DNA of 64,000 bases from Mesorhizobium_B sp963522145 (GTDB lineage: Bacteria; Pseudomonadota; Alphaproteobacteria; Rhizobiales; Rhizobiaceae): assembly GCA_963522145.1 (NCBI GenBank), contig CAUQXI010000005.1, positions 99,990-163,989 on the forward strand, given 5' to 3'. The position numbers and the translations under genes are program-made. Numbering within the stretch: the first letter of the stretch is position 1; each line of letters starts with the position of its first letter. Below, in pieces: positions 36,263-44,405 of the stretch. The notes under the pieces were generated by a model, which was given only the letters and a program-made list of their open reading frames with translations, did no database searches and was not told where the DNA came from.

Positions 36263-37582
36263 TTAGGCTGCTGTCGCGTGAAGATCGTAGGCATCAGCGC
36301 CGTCGATGCGCCCCGTGACAAAGTAGCCGACACCCAGCGGACCCCGGGACTGCAGATGCACCGAGCCATCGATCTCGGGCGCGTCATATCGCGTCCGGCC
36401 TCTGGCGGTGAGACCGTCGGGCGCGTCGATGATCACCGGCAGCCGCTTGCCGACCTTCTTCTGAAGCAGGGCGGCGGACACCTTCTGCTGACGCGCCATG
36501 AAGCGGTTCCACCGTGCCTGCGCGACTTCCTTCGGAACGAGAGGCAGGCCGAGATCGTTCGCGGCCGCGCCCCTGACCGGCTCGAACTGGAAACAGCCGG
36601 CGCGATCGATCTTGGCCTCATCGAGCCAATCGAGCAGGAGCTGAAAGTCCTCTTCCGTCTCGCCGGGAAACCCGACCACGAAGGTCGAGCGCAAAGCGAG
36701 ATCGGGACAGATCTCACGCCAGCGGCGGATGCGCTCGATGGTCCGTTCGCCATGGGCTGGGCGGCGCATCGCCTTGAGCACCGATGGCGCCGCGTGCTGG
36801 AACGGGATGTCGAGATATGGGAGCACCTTGTTCTCCGCCATCAGCGGGATGACGTCGTCCACATGGGGATAGGGGTACACGTAATGGAGGCGAACCCAGA
36901 TGCCGAGCTCCCCCAACTCGCGCGCAAGGTCGACAAACTTTGCGCGCACCTCGCGGTCCTTCCACAGGCTCGGCGCATAGCGGATATCGACGCCATAGGC
37001 ACTGGTGTCCTGAGACACGACAAGCAGCTCCTTTACGCCGGCCTGCGCGAGCTTTTCCGCTTCACGCAGAACATCGACCGCCGGGCGGGAGACAAGATCG
37101 CCACGCAGGGCCGGGATGATGCAGAAGGTGCATCGATTGTTGCAGCCCTCTGAAATCTTGAGATAGGCATAGTGGCGCGGCGTGAGCTTGATGCCCTGCG
37201 GCGGCACGAGATCGAGAAACGGATCGTGCGCGGGAGGGGCGGCCTGATGGACGGCAGCCATCACGCTTTCATAAGCCTGCGGCCCGGTAATCGCGAGCAC
37301 GCCGGGATGGCGCTCGCGGATCGCGTCGGGCTCGGCACCCAGGCAGCCAGTCACAATCACCTTGCCGTTCTCCGACAGGGCGGAGCCGATCGCGTCGAGC
37401 GACTCGTCACGCGCGGAATCGAGAAAGCCGCAGGTGTTGACCACCACGAGGTCCGCGCCCTGATGCCTGCGGGAGATTTCATACCCCTCCGCACGAAGCC
37501 GCGTGATGATGCGCTCTGAGTCGACAAGCGCCTTGGGGCAGCCGAGACTGACAAAGCTGACACGAGGCGAAGGCATTGGCAT
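36263..37582 (-). CDS. rimO: ribosomal protein S12 methylthiotransferase RimO
   Basis: Radical-SAM enzyme that adds a methylthio group to an aspartate of ribosomal protein S12. The 439-residue product has the N-terminal MTTase domain with cluster-binding cysteines (SLGCPKALVDSE, VVNTCGFLDSA, VTGCLGAE). The radical SAM motif SEGCNNRCTFCIIP follows at about residue 150, and a TRAM domain ends the protein. All six cluster cysteines are present. Length and the opening VSFVSLGCPKALVDS are those of RimO, not of MiaB. Confidence 0.97.
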   Translation of the reverse strand: MPMPSPRVSFVSLGCPKALVDSERIITRLRAEGYEISRRHQGADLVVVNTCGFLDSARDESLDAIGSALSENGKVIVTGCLGAEPDAIRERHPGVLAITGPQAYESVMAAVHQAAPPAHDPFLDLVPPQGIKLTPRHYAYLKISEGCNNRCTFCIIPALRGDLVSRPAVDVLREAEKLAQAGVKELLVVSQDTSAYGVDIRYAPSLWKDREVRAKFVDLARELGELGIWVRLHYVYPYPHVDDVIPLMAENKVLPYLDIPFQHAAPSVLKAMRRPAHGERTIERIRRWREICPDLALRSTFVVGFPGETEEDFQLLLDWLDEAKIDRAGCFQFEPVRGAAANDLGLPLVPKEVAQARWNRFMARQQKVSAALLQKKVGKRLPVIIDAPDGLTARGRTRYDAPEIDGSVHLQSRGPLGVGYFVTGRIDGADAYDLHATAA

Positions 37583-37642
37583 TTATCCGATAGCTTCACC
37601 CGTAACGAGAGCGGGCGAAAAAGGCTGAGGAGTGCAGCGAAG

Positions 37643-37657
37643 AGGTGCCAGGCACCT
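37643..37657. repeat. small palindrome AGGTGCC-A-GGCACCT
   Basis: A perfect 7-bp inverted repeat around one base in the gap between rimO and terC. Eleven bases of it (AGGTGCCAGGC) recur at 50796-50806 upstream of paoA. With only two partial copies, its meaning is open. Confidence 0.3.
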
Positions 37658-37721
37658 ACCTTGAAGGCGAATGCGCCTCGCAGCGGAAAGCGGCGGCTTC
37701 AAGACAACCGCACCGTCGATT

Positions 37722-38414
37722 TTAGTGACCCGTGGCGTGGCCGCCGAACCAGCCGCTCAGAAAACCGAGCTGCTCGGGAAACTGCTCGACAGCACCATCG
37801 AGGAACATCTTCACCGCGACATAGAAGATGATGATCAAGCCGATATAGGCGATCCAGCGATAGCGATGAAGCAGACGCGCGACAAAGCTTGCGGCGAATC
37901 CCATCAAGGCAATGGACAGCACCAACCCGATGATGAGCACCGTGGGATGCTCCATCGCCGCGCCGGCCACTGCCAAGACGTTATCGAGGGACATGGATAC
38001 GTCGGCGATGACGATCTGCCACGCGGCCTGCGCAAAGGTCTTGCGACGCGCGCTGCTCCCCACACGGCCATCGCGATTATCGTCGATGTTGCCGAGCGCT
38101 TCCGCGGCTTCGTTTTCTTCCTCGCGGCTGACGCTCAGCTCGCGATACATCTTCCAGCACACCCAGAGCAGCAGCAGTCCGCCGGCGATCAACAGGATCG
38201 GGCCGATCTGCAGCAGCCACGTGGTGATCAGGGCGAAGCCGATACGCAGCACCGTCGCGGCCATGATACCGACAAGGATCGCGCGCTTGCGCTGGTCGGA
38301 TGGCAGCCCGGCCGCGGCCAGTCCGATCACGATCGCGTTGTCGCCTGCCAGCACGAGGTCGATCGCGATGACCTGAAGAAGCGCGAGCAAGCCTGGACCG
38401 GTGAAGATTTCCAT
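37722..38414 (-). CDS. TerC family membrane protein
   Basis: A 230-residue inner-membrane protein with about seven helices and the TerC family's two acidic motifs, DLVLAGDNAIVIGLA in helix 1 and DVSMSLDNVLAVAGA in helix 4. Family members are implicated in metal (manganese) efflux or loading of exported metalloproteins. The substrate here is not determinable. I saw no yybP-ykoY-type riboswitch ahead of it. The 387-base gap before the next plus-strand gene holds the candidate small RNA and its terminator. Confidence 0.9.
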   Translation of the reverse strand: MEIFTGPGLLALLQVIAIDLVLAGDNAIVIGLAAAGLPSDQRKRAILVGIMAATVLRIGFALITTWLLQIGPILLIAGGLLLLWVCWKMYRELSVSREEENEAAEALGNIDDNRDGRVGSSARRKTFAQAAWQIVIADVSMSLDNVLAVAGAAMEHPTVLIIGLVLSIALMGFAASFVARLLHRYRWIAYIGLIIIFYVAVKMFLDGAVEQFPEQLGFLSGWFGGHATGH

Positions 38415-38510
38415 GAAGTTCCGCGTTCCAAGATGACGACTGGCCCTAACGCGCGGGCTCGTTCAACGTCAACCCGCAGGATCCACTCCGCGTTGCACCC
38501 ACGCGAGCAA

Positions 38511-38542
38511 CAAAAGAAAAAGCCGGCCACAAAGGCCGGCTT
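38511..38542 (-). terminator. rho-independent terminator facing left
   Basis: A perfect 9-bp AAGCCGGCC/GGCCGGCTT stem with a 5-base loop. On the minus strand it is followed by TTTTTCTTTT, while the plus side has no T run. It therefore ends a leftward transcript before terC, evidence for a separate short transcription unit upstream. Confidence 0.85.
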
Positions 38543-38640
38543 ATAAATGGAACGGGTCTGAGGGGGGTGGGGACGACCCGTCCTGCCTCTTTAATGAGGA
38601 ACGACGCGTCCAGTTCCTTTCCCCTATCATTTTCCTTGTC
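38515..38640 (-). ncRNA. candidate trans-acting small RNA with C-rich loop
   Basis: On the minus strand three hairpins lie in a row. A 6-bp stem (arms at 38597-38602 and 38613-38618) comes first. Then a perfect 7-bp ACGGGTC/GACCCGT stem (38552-38581) carries a 16-base loop rich in C (CCCC and CCCCCC runs), which could pair with Shine-Dalgarno sequences. A strong rho-independent terminator comes last. No convincing protein is encoded; the only ATG frame gives 29 residues and has a badly spaced ribosome site. Alphaproteobacteria have small RNAs with C-rich stem-loops, which makes this plausible. The 5' end and promoter are not defined. Confidence 0.42.
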
Positions 38641-38801
38641 AGAAACGATTGAGCGCCGCGGGATAGTGAAGAAGCCGCGACGTTCTGCTTCGATGCGGCC
38701 CCTTTCCAAGGCAATGAATTACCCTACAAAGAAGTGATGCGGCAGCTCCGGGGAGGGAGCCGGCTTGGCATGGCGTTCATACACCTCTTCCCGGAGTCCT
38801 C

Positions 38802-41177
38802 ATGCCTGACGGATCGCGTTCCGATTCCTCCTCTCACCATCACTTCGCTGATATGAGTTTGAAGGACGGGAGCGGTGCCGCTCCTCTCATCTGCTTTTCT
38901 CATCTGCGCTGGGACTTTGTTCTCCAGCGGCCGCAGCATCTGATGTCGCGCTTCGCAAAGGGTCGGCAGGTGTTCTTCTTTGAGGAATACATCCCTACCG
39001 ACCATCACCTCGCTTATCTCGAATATCATCCGTTCGAAGGCACCAGCGTCGTCGCTGTGCGGCCGCGTGTGCCACATGGCTGGAACGAGGCAAAGCGCGA
39101 GGACGCTTTGCGCGGGCTCCTGGCGCTTCTGATACGGCTCAACGGCGTGTCGAAGCCGGTGCTGTGGTTCTACACGCCGATGATGTTCAGTCTTGCGCGG
39201 GACGTGGATGCGGCTGCCGTCGTGTACGACTGCATGGACGAACTCGCCAATTTCCGCTTCGCTCCGGAAAGCCTCAAGACACAGGAGCGCGCCTTGCTGC
39301 AAAGGGCCGATGTTGTCTTCACCGGCGGCTACAGCCTCTATGAGGCGAAGCGCGGCACACACGACAACATTCATCCCTTTCCCTCGAGCGTGGATGTTCC
39401 CCACTTCGCCAAGGGAAGAAGGAAGTCGGCGGACCCCGCCGATCAGGCGGCGATCCCGCATCCTCGCATCGGCTTCTACGGCGTGATCGATGAGCGCATC
39501 GACTTGAAGCTGCTCGCCAATGTCGCTGCCGCGCGCCCGAATTGCTCGTTGGTGATGATCGGCCCGGTGGTCAAGATCGACCCCGCAACGCTGCCGCGCG
39601 CGAAGAACATCTTCTATCTCGGCCAGAAGTCCTACGCCGATCTGCCTGACTATCTGGCCGGCTGGGATGCCGCGATGATGCCGTTCGCCATCAATGAGGC
39701 AACGCGGTTCATCTCGCCGACCAAGACCCCGGAATATCTCGCGGCCGGCCGGCCGGTGGTTTCGACGTCGATCGTGGACGTGCGACGTCACTACGGCCAG
39801 CTCGACGGCGTCCGGATCGCAGGGGACGCGGGAAGCTTCGCCGCAGGTATCGATCATGCGATTGCGCTTTCAAAGGGCGCGGCGTGGCTTGCACCGGTGG
39901 ATGACCTACTTCAGGCCCAATCCTGGGACCAGACATTCGAGCAGATGAACGAGCTGGTGGCTCAGGCATCCGACCGGAACGAGAACAAGGTCGTTCAGCT
40001 TCCATCACCAACGCTCCGCCGTGGTCCAGACACCAAGCCCTATGATTATCTGATCGTCGGCGCGGGCTTTGCCGGCTCCGTGCTTGCCGAAAGGCTGGCA
40101 TCCGGCATGGGCAAGCGCGTGCTTGTCGCCGACCGGCGTCCGCACATTGCCGGCAACGCCTATGACCACCATGACGAGGCGGGCATCCTCGTTCACCGTT
40201 ACGGACCGCACATCTTCCACACCAACAGCGCAGAGGTATTTGCCTACCTGTCGCGATTCACGGCGTGGCGTCCTTACGAGCATCGCGTGCTGGCCTCGGT
40301 GCGGGACAAACAGCTTCCCATGCCGATTAACCGCACGACGCTGAACGGGCTTTACGGCCTCGATCTGCAGGACGACGAAAGCGCTGCTCGCTTCCTGGCC
40401 TCTCGCGCTGAGCCGGTCGCGGAGCTGCGCACCTCGAAGGATGTGGTCGTTTCGAGCGTAGGAACAGACCTCTACCAGACCTTCTTCGAGGGTTACACGC
40501 GCAAGCAATGGGGGCTCGATCCTTCAGAGCTCGACAAGTCGGTGACCTCGCGCGTGCCGACCCGCGTCAACACGGATGATCGCTACTTCCTCGACGCCCA
40601 TCAGGCAATGCCGCTGCATGGCTACACGCGCATGTTCGAGAACATCCTCGATCATGACGGAATCGACCTCGCTCTCGGCACGGATTTCGCCGATCTCCGC
40701 GGAGAAGACATCGCGGCCCATACGGTGTTTACCGGACCGATCGACGAGTTCTTCGGCCACCGCTTCGGCAAGCTGCCTTATCGGAGCCTCGAATTTCGTC
40801 ACGAGACGCTTGACCAGCGACGCTTCCAGAACGCGGCTGTCGTGAACTACCCGGATCAGGCGGTGCCCTATACCCGCATCACCGAGTACAAATATCTGAC
40901 CGGCCAGGTTCACCCGAAAACCAGCATCAGCTACGAGTTCTCGCGCGCGGAAGGCGACCCCTACTACCCGATCCCGCGCCCGGAGAACCAGGCATTGTTC
41001 AAGCAGTACGAGGCGCTTGCCAACGAGATGCGAGACGTGACCTTCCTCGGCCGGCTCGGGACATACCGCTATTACAACATGGACCAGGTGGTCGGCCAGG
41101 CGCTCGCCTGCTACCGTCGCATGGATACGCGTCAGACCAAACCTTCCGCTCATCAAAGGACAATGGTCGGCGCGTGA
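38802..41177 (+). CDS. glycosyltransferase - UDP-galactopyranose mutase fusion
   Basis: A 791-residue two-domain protein. Residues about 29-390 form a GT4-like glycosyltransferase (CFSHLRWDFVLQRPQHLMSRF, donor-site motif TKTPEYLAAGRPVVSTS). Residues 412-780 form a complete UDP-galactopyranose mutase (Glf): FAD motif YLIVGAGFAGSVLAERLAS at the start, then RYGPHIFHT, PINRTTLNGLYG, GYTRKQWG and LGRLGTYRYYNMDQVVGQ. Glf makes UDP-galactofuranose, so the fusion could make and transfer galactofuranose; that coupling is inference. GGAG precedes the ATG. It is the first gene of a tight operon, and its stop overlaps the next start as GTGA. No membrane helices. Confidence 0.9.
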   Translation: MPDGSRSDSSSHHHFADMSLKDGSGAAPLICFSHLRWDFVLQRPQHLMSRFAKGRQVFFFEEYIPTDHHLAYLEYHPFEGTSVVAVRPRVPHGWNEAKREDALRGLLALLIRLNGVSKPVLWFYTPMMFSLARDVDAAAVVYDCMDELANFRFAPESLKTQERALLQRADVVFTGGYSLYEAKRGTHDNIHPFPSSVDVPHFAKGRRKSADPADQAAIPHPRIGFYGVIDERIDLKLLANVAAARPNCSLVMIGPVVKIDPATLPRAKNIFYLGQKSYADLPDYLAGWDAAMMPFAINEATRFISPTKTPEYLAAGRPVVSTSIVDVRRHYGQLDGVRIAGDAGSFAAGIDHAIALSKGAAWLAPVDDLLQAQSWDQTFEQMNELVAQASDRNENKVVQLPSPTLRRGPDTKPYDYLIVGAGFAGSVLAERLASGMGKRVLVADRRPHIAGNAYDHHDEAGILVHRYGPHIFHTNSAEVFAYLSRFTAWRPYEHRVLASVRDKQLPMPINRTTLNGLYGLDLQDDESAARFLASRAEPVAELRTSKDVVVSSVGTDLYQTFFEGYTRKQWGLDPSELDKSVTSRVPTRVNTDDRYFLDAHQAMPLHGYTRMFENILDHDGIDLALGTDFADLRGEDIAAHTVFTGPIDEFFGHRFGKLPYRSLEFRHETLDQRRFQNAAVVNYPDQAVPYTRITEYKYLTGQVHPKTSISYEFSRAEGDPYYPIPRPENQALFKQYEALANEMRDVTFLGRLGTYRYYNMDQVVGQALACYRRMDTRQTKPSAHQRTMVGA

Positions 41178-43315
41178 CGAGAACAACTGCTCGTCGCGAG
41201 CTTGCTGGACTGAGATTGGTGCTTGCGACGGACAGCTTGGATCCGTCGGGCATGGGCGAGCATATGCTCGCCCTGATCAAGGCTTTTACGTCCGAATCGG
41301 AGACCGTGATCGCGCTTCCCGATAGCGAAGGAAGCGCCGGCCTTGCTGCGCGCGCAGCAGCAGCCGGCTTGCGGGTGAAGCGCTTCGATGCGTCGTCAGA
41401 TGAATTCGCGCTGTGGCTCAAGCACTGGGGCCCGGATATTCTTCACGTCCATGCCGGCATCGGGTGGGAGGGGCATCAGCTTGCTCGTGCCGGTCGTGAT
41501 GCCGAAGTGCCGGTCATCCGCACCGAGCATCTGCCCCATCTTCTGACCGACCCTGCGCAGATTACGGAACACCAAGATGGTCTCGATCTGGTGTCGCGCC
41601 TGATTGCGGTATCGGATGGCGCCGCAGAAACGTTCCGGCAGATGGGCATCGCGCCGAACCTCCTTTGCGCGATACAGAACGGCGTAGAGCCAGTGAAAGC
41701 CTCGGGTGGCCGCACGGCGTTGCGGCGGTCGCTCGGCATCACGCCGAGCGAGGCGATGCTGCTTTGTGTTGCGCGCTTCACTACTCAGAAGGGGCATGCG
41801 ACGCTGGTCACGGCGTTCAGCAAGCTTCGCTTTGAACATCCCGAAGCACGACTGGTTCTCGCGGGCGACGGCTCGGAGCGGGAAGATGTCGAGCTGCTGG
41901 CACAAAGCCTCGGGGTTCACGAAAGCATCAGCTTTCTCGGGCGGCGGTCGGATGTTCCGCAACTGTTGCAGGCCGCCGACTTCTTTGTCCTTCCCTCGCA
42001 CTTCGAAGGCTTGCCGCTGGTGTTGCTGGAGGCGATGTCGGCGCGCCTTCCGGTGATCGTCACGCGCGCGATCGGCAGCCTGGAGGCAATCGGCTTCGAG
42101 CATCCTTTTCTGGCCGAGATCGCCGATGCGGAAAGCCTCCACGCGGCGCTGCGCAAGGCATTGCGCGATCCTGCTTTGGCTGCTCATACCGCCGACGCGG
42201 CGCGGAAGCGATTCGAGGATCGCTTTCACGTTTCCCGCATGGCCGAGCAGACTAAGGCGGTTTATGCGCAAGTGCTCGCCGAAAGCTGCAAGATTTCAGA
42301 ACATAGGACACGCATGACTAGGACGCGTATCGGCTTTATCGGCACCGGCGGCATCGCGCATCGCCACCTTGGAGTGCTGGAACATTTCGAGGACGTCGAA
42401 CTCGCTGCCTTTTGCGACACTGATGAAGAGCGCGCTCGAAACGCTGCCGAACGCTTCGGTGCGCGTGCCTTCTCCGATCATCGCGAGATGCTGAAGGCGG
42501 CTGAGCTCGACGCCGTCTATATTTGCGTTCCTCCGTTCGCCCACGGCGAGATCGAAGCGGATGTGGTCGCGGCCGATCTGCCCTTCTTCGTCGAGAAGCC
42601 GCTGTCGCTGAAGCTTTCGACCGCCGAGACCATCAATCGTCTGGTGGAGAAGGCTGGACTGGTGACCGCCGTAGGCTACCACTGGCGCTATCTCGACACA
42701 GTGGATGAGGCCCGCGATCTGCTATCGCGCAACCCCGCACGGCTGCTGAACGGCTACTGGCTCGATTCTACGCCGCCGCCGCAATGGTGGTGGCGGCAGG
42801 ACCGCTCCGGGGGCCAGGTGGTTGAGCAGACCACGCATATCCTCGATCTCGCGCGCGTCCTGGCGGGTGAAGTGGACACCGTCTTCGCTGTCGCCGGCAA
42901 CACGGAGCGGCATGACTTCCCCGGTCTCGATGTGGCAACGGCGAGCACCGCCACCTTGCGTTTCGCGAGCGGCGCGGTGGGCAGTATCTCCTCCACCTGC
43001 ATGCTGCGCTGGAACCATCGCGTGGGGCTGAACATCTTCGCCGACGGCGTCGCGATCGAGATGACCGATCATGATGTCATGATCGATGTCGGACAGGGGC
43101 GCCCAGTGCGCCATGCCGAGGGCGACCCCGTATGGCGCGAGGATCGCGACTTCATTGATGCCGTACAGGGCAAGGAAAACCGCATCCGCTGCCCCTATGG
43201 CGAGGCGCTGAAGACCCATCGGCTGGCGCTCGCGATCAATGAATCCGCTGCATGGGGACGGCCCGTCGATCTGCGTCCAGTGAAGGAAGCTGCACGGGAG
43301 TTGGCCCATGTCTGA
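41174..43315 (+). CDS. glycosyltransferase - Gfo/Idh/MocA oxidoreductase fusion
   Basis: A 713-residue two-domain protein. Residues about 12-375 are a GT4 glycosyltransferase with the E-x7-E element in SHFEGLPLVLLEAMSARLPV. Residues 381-713 are a Gfo/Idh/MocA NAD(P)-dependent sugar oxidoreductase: GFIGTGGIAHRHL, the catalytic EKP at 474-476 and His555 in VVEQTTHILDLARVLAG. The second domain begins with its own ATG at 42314, which has AGGA five bases upstream. It may therefore also be made as a separate protein. It overlaps both neighbours (4 and 8 bases). Probable role: sugar modification by oxidation coupled to transfer; substrate unknown. Confidence 0.88.
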   Translation: MTRTTARRELAGLRLVLATDSLDPSGMGEHMLALIKAFTSESETVIALPDSEGSAGLAARAAAAGLRVKRFDASSDEFALWLKHWGPDILHVHAGIGWEGHQLARAGRDAEVPVIRTEHLPHLLTDPAQITEHQDGLDLVSRLIAVSDGAAETFRQMGIAPNLLCAIQNGVEPVKASGGRTALRRSLGITPSEAMLLCVARFTTQKGHATLVTAFSKLRFEHPEARLVLAGDGSEREDVELLAQSLGVHESISFLGRRSDVPQLLQAADFFVLPSHFEGLPLVLLEAMSARLPVIVTRAIGSLEAIGFEHPFLAEIADAESLHAALRKALRDPALAAHTADAARKRFEDRFHVSRMAEQTKAVYAQVLAESCKISEHRTRMTRTRIGFIGTGGIAHRHLGVLEHFEDVELAAFCDTDEERARNAAERFGARAFSDHREMLKAAELDAVYICVPPFAHGEIEADVVAADLPFFVEKPLSLKLSTAETINRLVEKAGLVTAVGYHWRYLDTVDEARDLLSRNPARLLNGYWLDSTPPPQWWWRQDRSGGQVVEQTTHILDLARVLAGEVDTVFAVAGNTERHDFPGLDVATASTATLRFASGAVGSISSTCMLRWNHRVGLNIFADGVAIEMTDHDVMIDVGQGRPVRHAEGDPVWREDRDFIDAVQGKENRIRCPYGEALKTHRLALAINESAAWGRPVDLRPVKEAARELAHV

Positions 43316-44405
43316 GCACCGCCGCATCCGGTCGCTCGGCGTCGAGCGTACCCACGAGAGCTACTTCTTCGAATATGACGAAGGCCCGCCCGGCGAGGGT
43401 CAGGTCCGGCTCGACGCGCTCTTCAGCGGGCTGTCGGCTGGCACCGAGCTGACCTTCCACAAGAACACCAATCCCTATTTTCATTCCCGCTGGGATGCCG
43501 GCCGCGGCCTGTTCATTTCCGGCGAGCCTGGGTTGCATTATCCCGTGCCGTTCCTCGGCTATATGGAGGTGGCGCGTGTTTCCGAGGCGCGCACCCATGG
43601 GTTCACGCCGGGCGAGATCGTCGCTGGCAATTACGGTCACAAGAGCGGTCACACCGCCGATCCGTTCCATGAAGTGCTGATACCTCTGCCGTCGGAGCTC
43701 GACCCGATCCTCGGCATCTTCGTCGCGCAGATGGGGCCGATTGCGGCCAATGGCATCCTCCACGCCGATGCCGAGGTCTTTGGGGCCGGCGTCTCGGGAT
43801 TGGGCCAGGGCATCCGCGGGCGTCCGGTCGTCGTGATCGGCGGCGGCACTGTCGGGCTGTTCACCGCGCTTTTCGCCAAAAACTGTGGTGCCGCAGAAGT
43901 CGTGCTGTGCGATCCGTCTCCGTTCCGCCGCAGCAAGGCGGAAGCCATGGGCCTCACGGCCATGACGGAAGAGGAGGCGGTTGATCACGCGAAGGCGCGC
44001 TTTCATTCGGGCGGCGAACGCGGCGCGGATTTCGTGTTCCAGACGCGCGCACATGGCGGAAGCCTGAACAACGCGCTGAAGATGCTCCGCCCCCAAGGCG
44101 TCGTGATCGATCTCGCCTTTTATCAGAGCGGTGCGGACGCGCTGCGGCTCGGTGAGGAGTTCCACCACAACGGACTCTCGATCCGGTGCGCTCAGATCAA
44201 CCGCGTGCCGCGTAGCCTCGGCGCCTCGTGGGACCGCCGTCGCCTTGCGGCCGAAACGATCGATCTGCTTAAGGCTCATGGAGACACGATCCGAAAGGAG
44301 ATGATCACCCATGTGGTGCCGATCAACGACGCGCCTGCGTTCCTGTCTTCGCTGATGGCGGATCGGCCTGATTTTCTGCAGATCGTCTTCCAGTTCGACG
44401 CATGA
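43308..44405 (+). CDS. zinc-less MDR dehydrogenase (sugar/threonine dehydrogenase-like)
   Basis: A 365-residue medium-chain dehydrogenase/reductase relative with a Rossmann motif VVVIGGGTVGLFTALFAK near residue 175. The usual catalytic zinc Cys in the N-terminal domain is replaced (ALFSGLSAGTEL), and no structural zinc Cys cluster is visible. It lies between two glycosyltransferase fusions, with 8- and 4-base overlaps. MDR proteins of this type are often paired with Gfo/Idh/MocA oxidoreductases in polysaccharide clusters, so the two may act in sequence on one sugar. This pairing is inference. Confidence 0.85.
   Translation: MSEHRRIRSLGVERTHESYFFEYDEGPPGEGQVRLDALFSGLSAGTELTFHKNTNPYFHSRWDAGRGLFISGEPGLHYPVPFLGYMEVARVSEARTHGFTPGEIVAGNYGHKSGHTADPFHEVLIPLPSELDPILGIFVAQMGPIAANGILHADAEVFGAGVSGLGQGIRGRPVVVIGGGTVGLFTALFAKNCGAAEVVLCDPSPFRRSKAEAMGLTAMTEEEAVDHAKARFHSGGERGADFVFQTRAHGGSLNNALKMLRPQGVVIDLAFYQSGADALRLGEEFHHNGLSIRCAQINRVPRSLGASWDRRRLAAETIDLLKAHGDTIRKEMITHVVPINDAPAFLSSLMADRPDFLQIVFQFDA

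Noticed and set aside
38415..38510. Manganese (yybP-ykoY) riboswitch ahead of terC
   Set aside because: The short leader between the terminator and the start codon lacks the conserved paired loops.
37671..38546. 291-codon plus-strand frame opposite terC
   Set aside because: Fully antisense to a recognised membrane protein and rich in His/Asp/Arg, as expected for the reverse of a hydrophobic gene.
38446..38709. An 87-codon minus-strand frame and a 29-codon frame upstream of terC
   Set aside because: The 87-codon frame runs through the strong terminator and has no ribosome site. The 29-codon frame has a badly spaced site and low-complexity content. A non-coding RNA fits better.
41174..43315. 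Assembly error or frameshift creating the glycosyltransferase-oxidoreductase join
   Set aside because: The frame runs continuously through the junction, and two neighbouring genes show the same type of fusion with no sign of disrupted motifs. Still worth verifying by re-sequencing.
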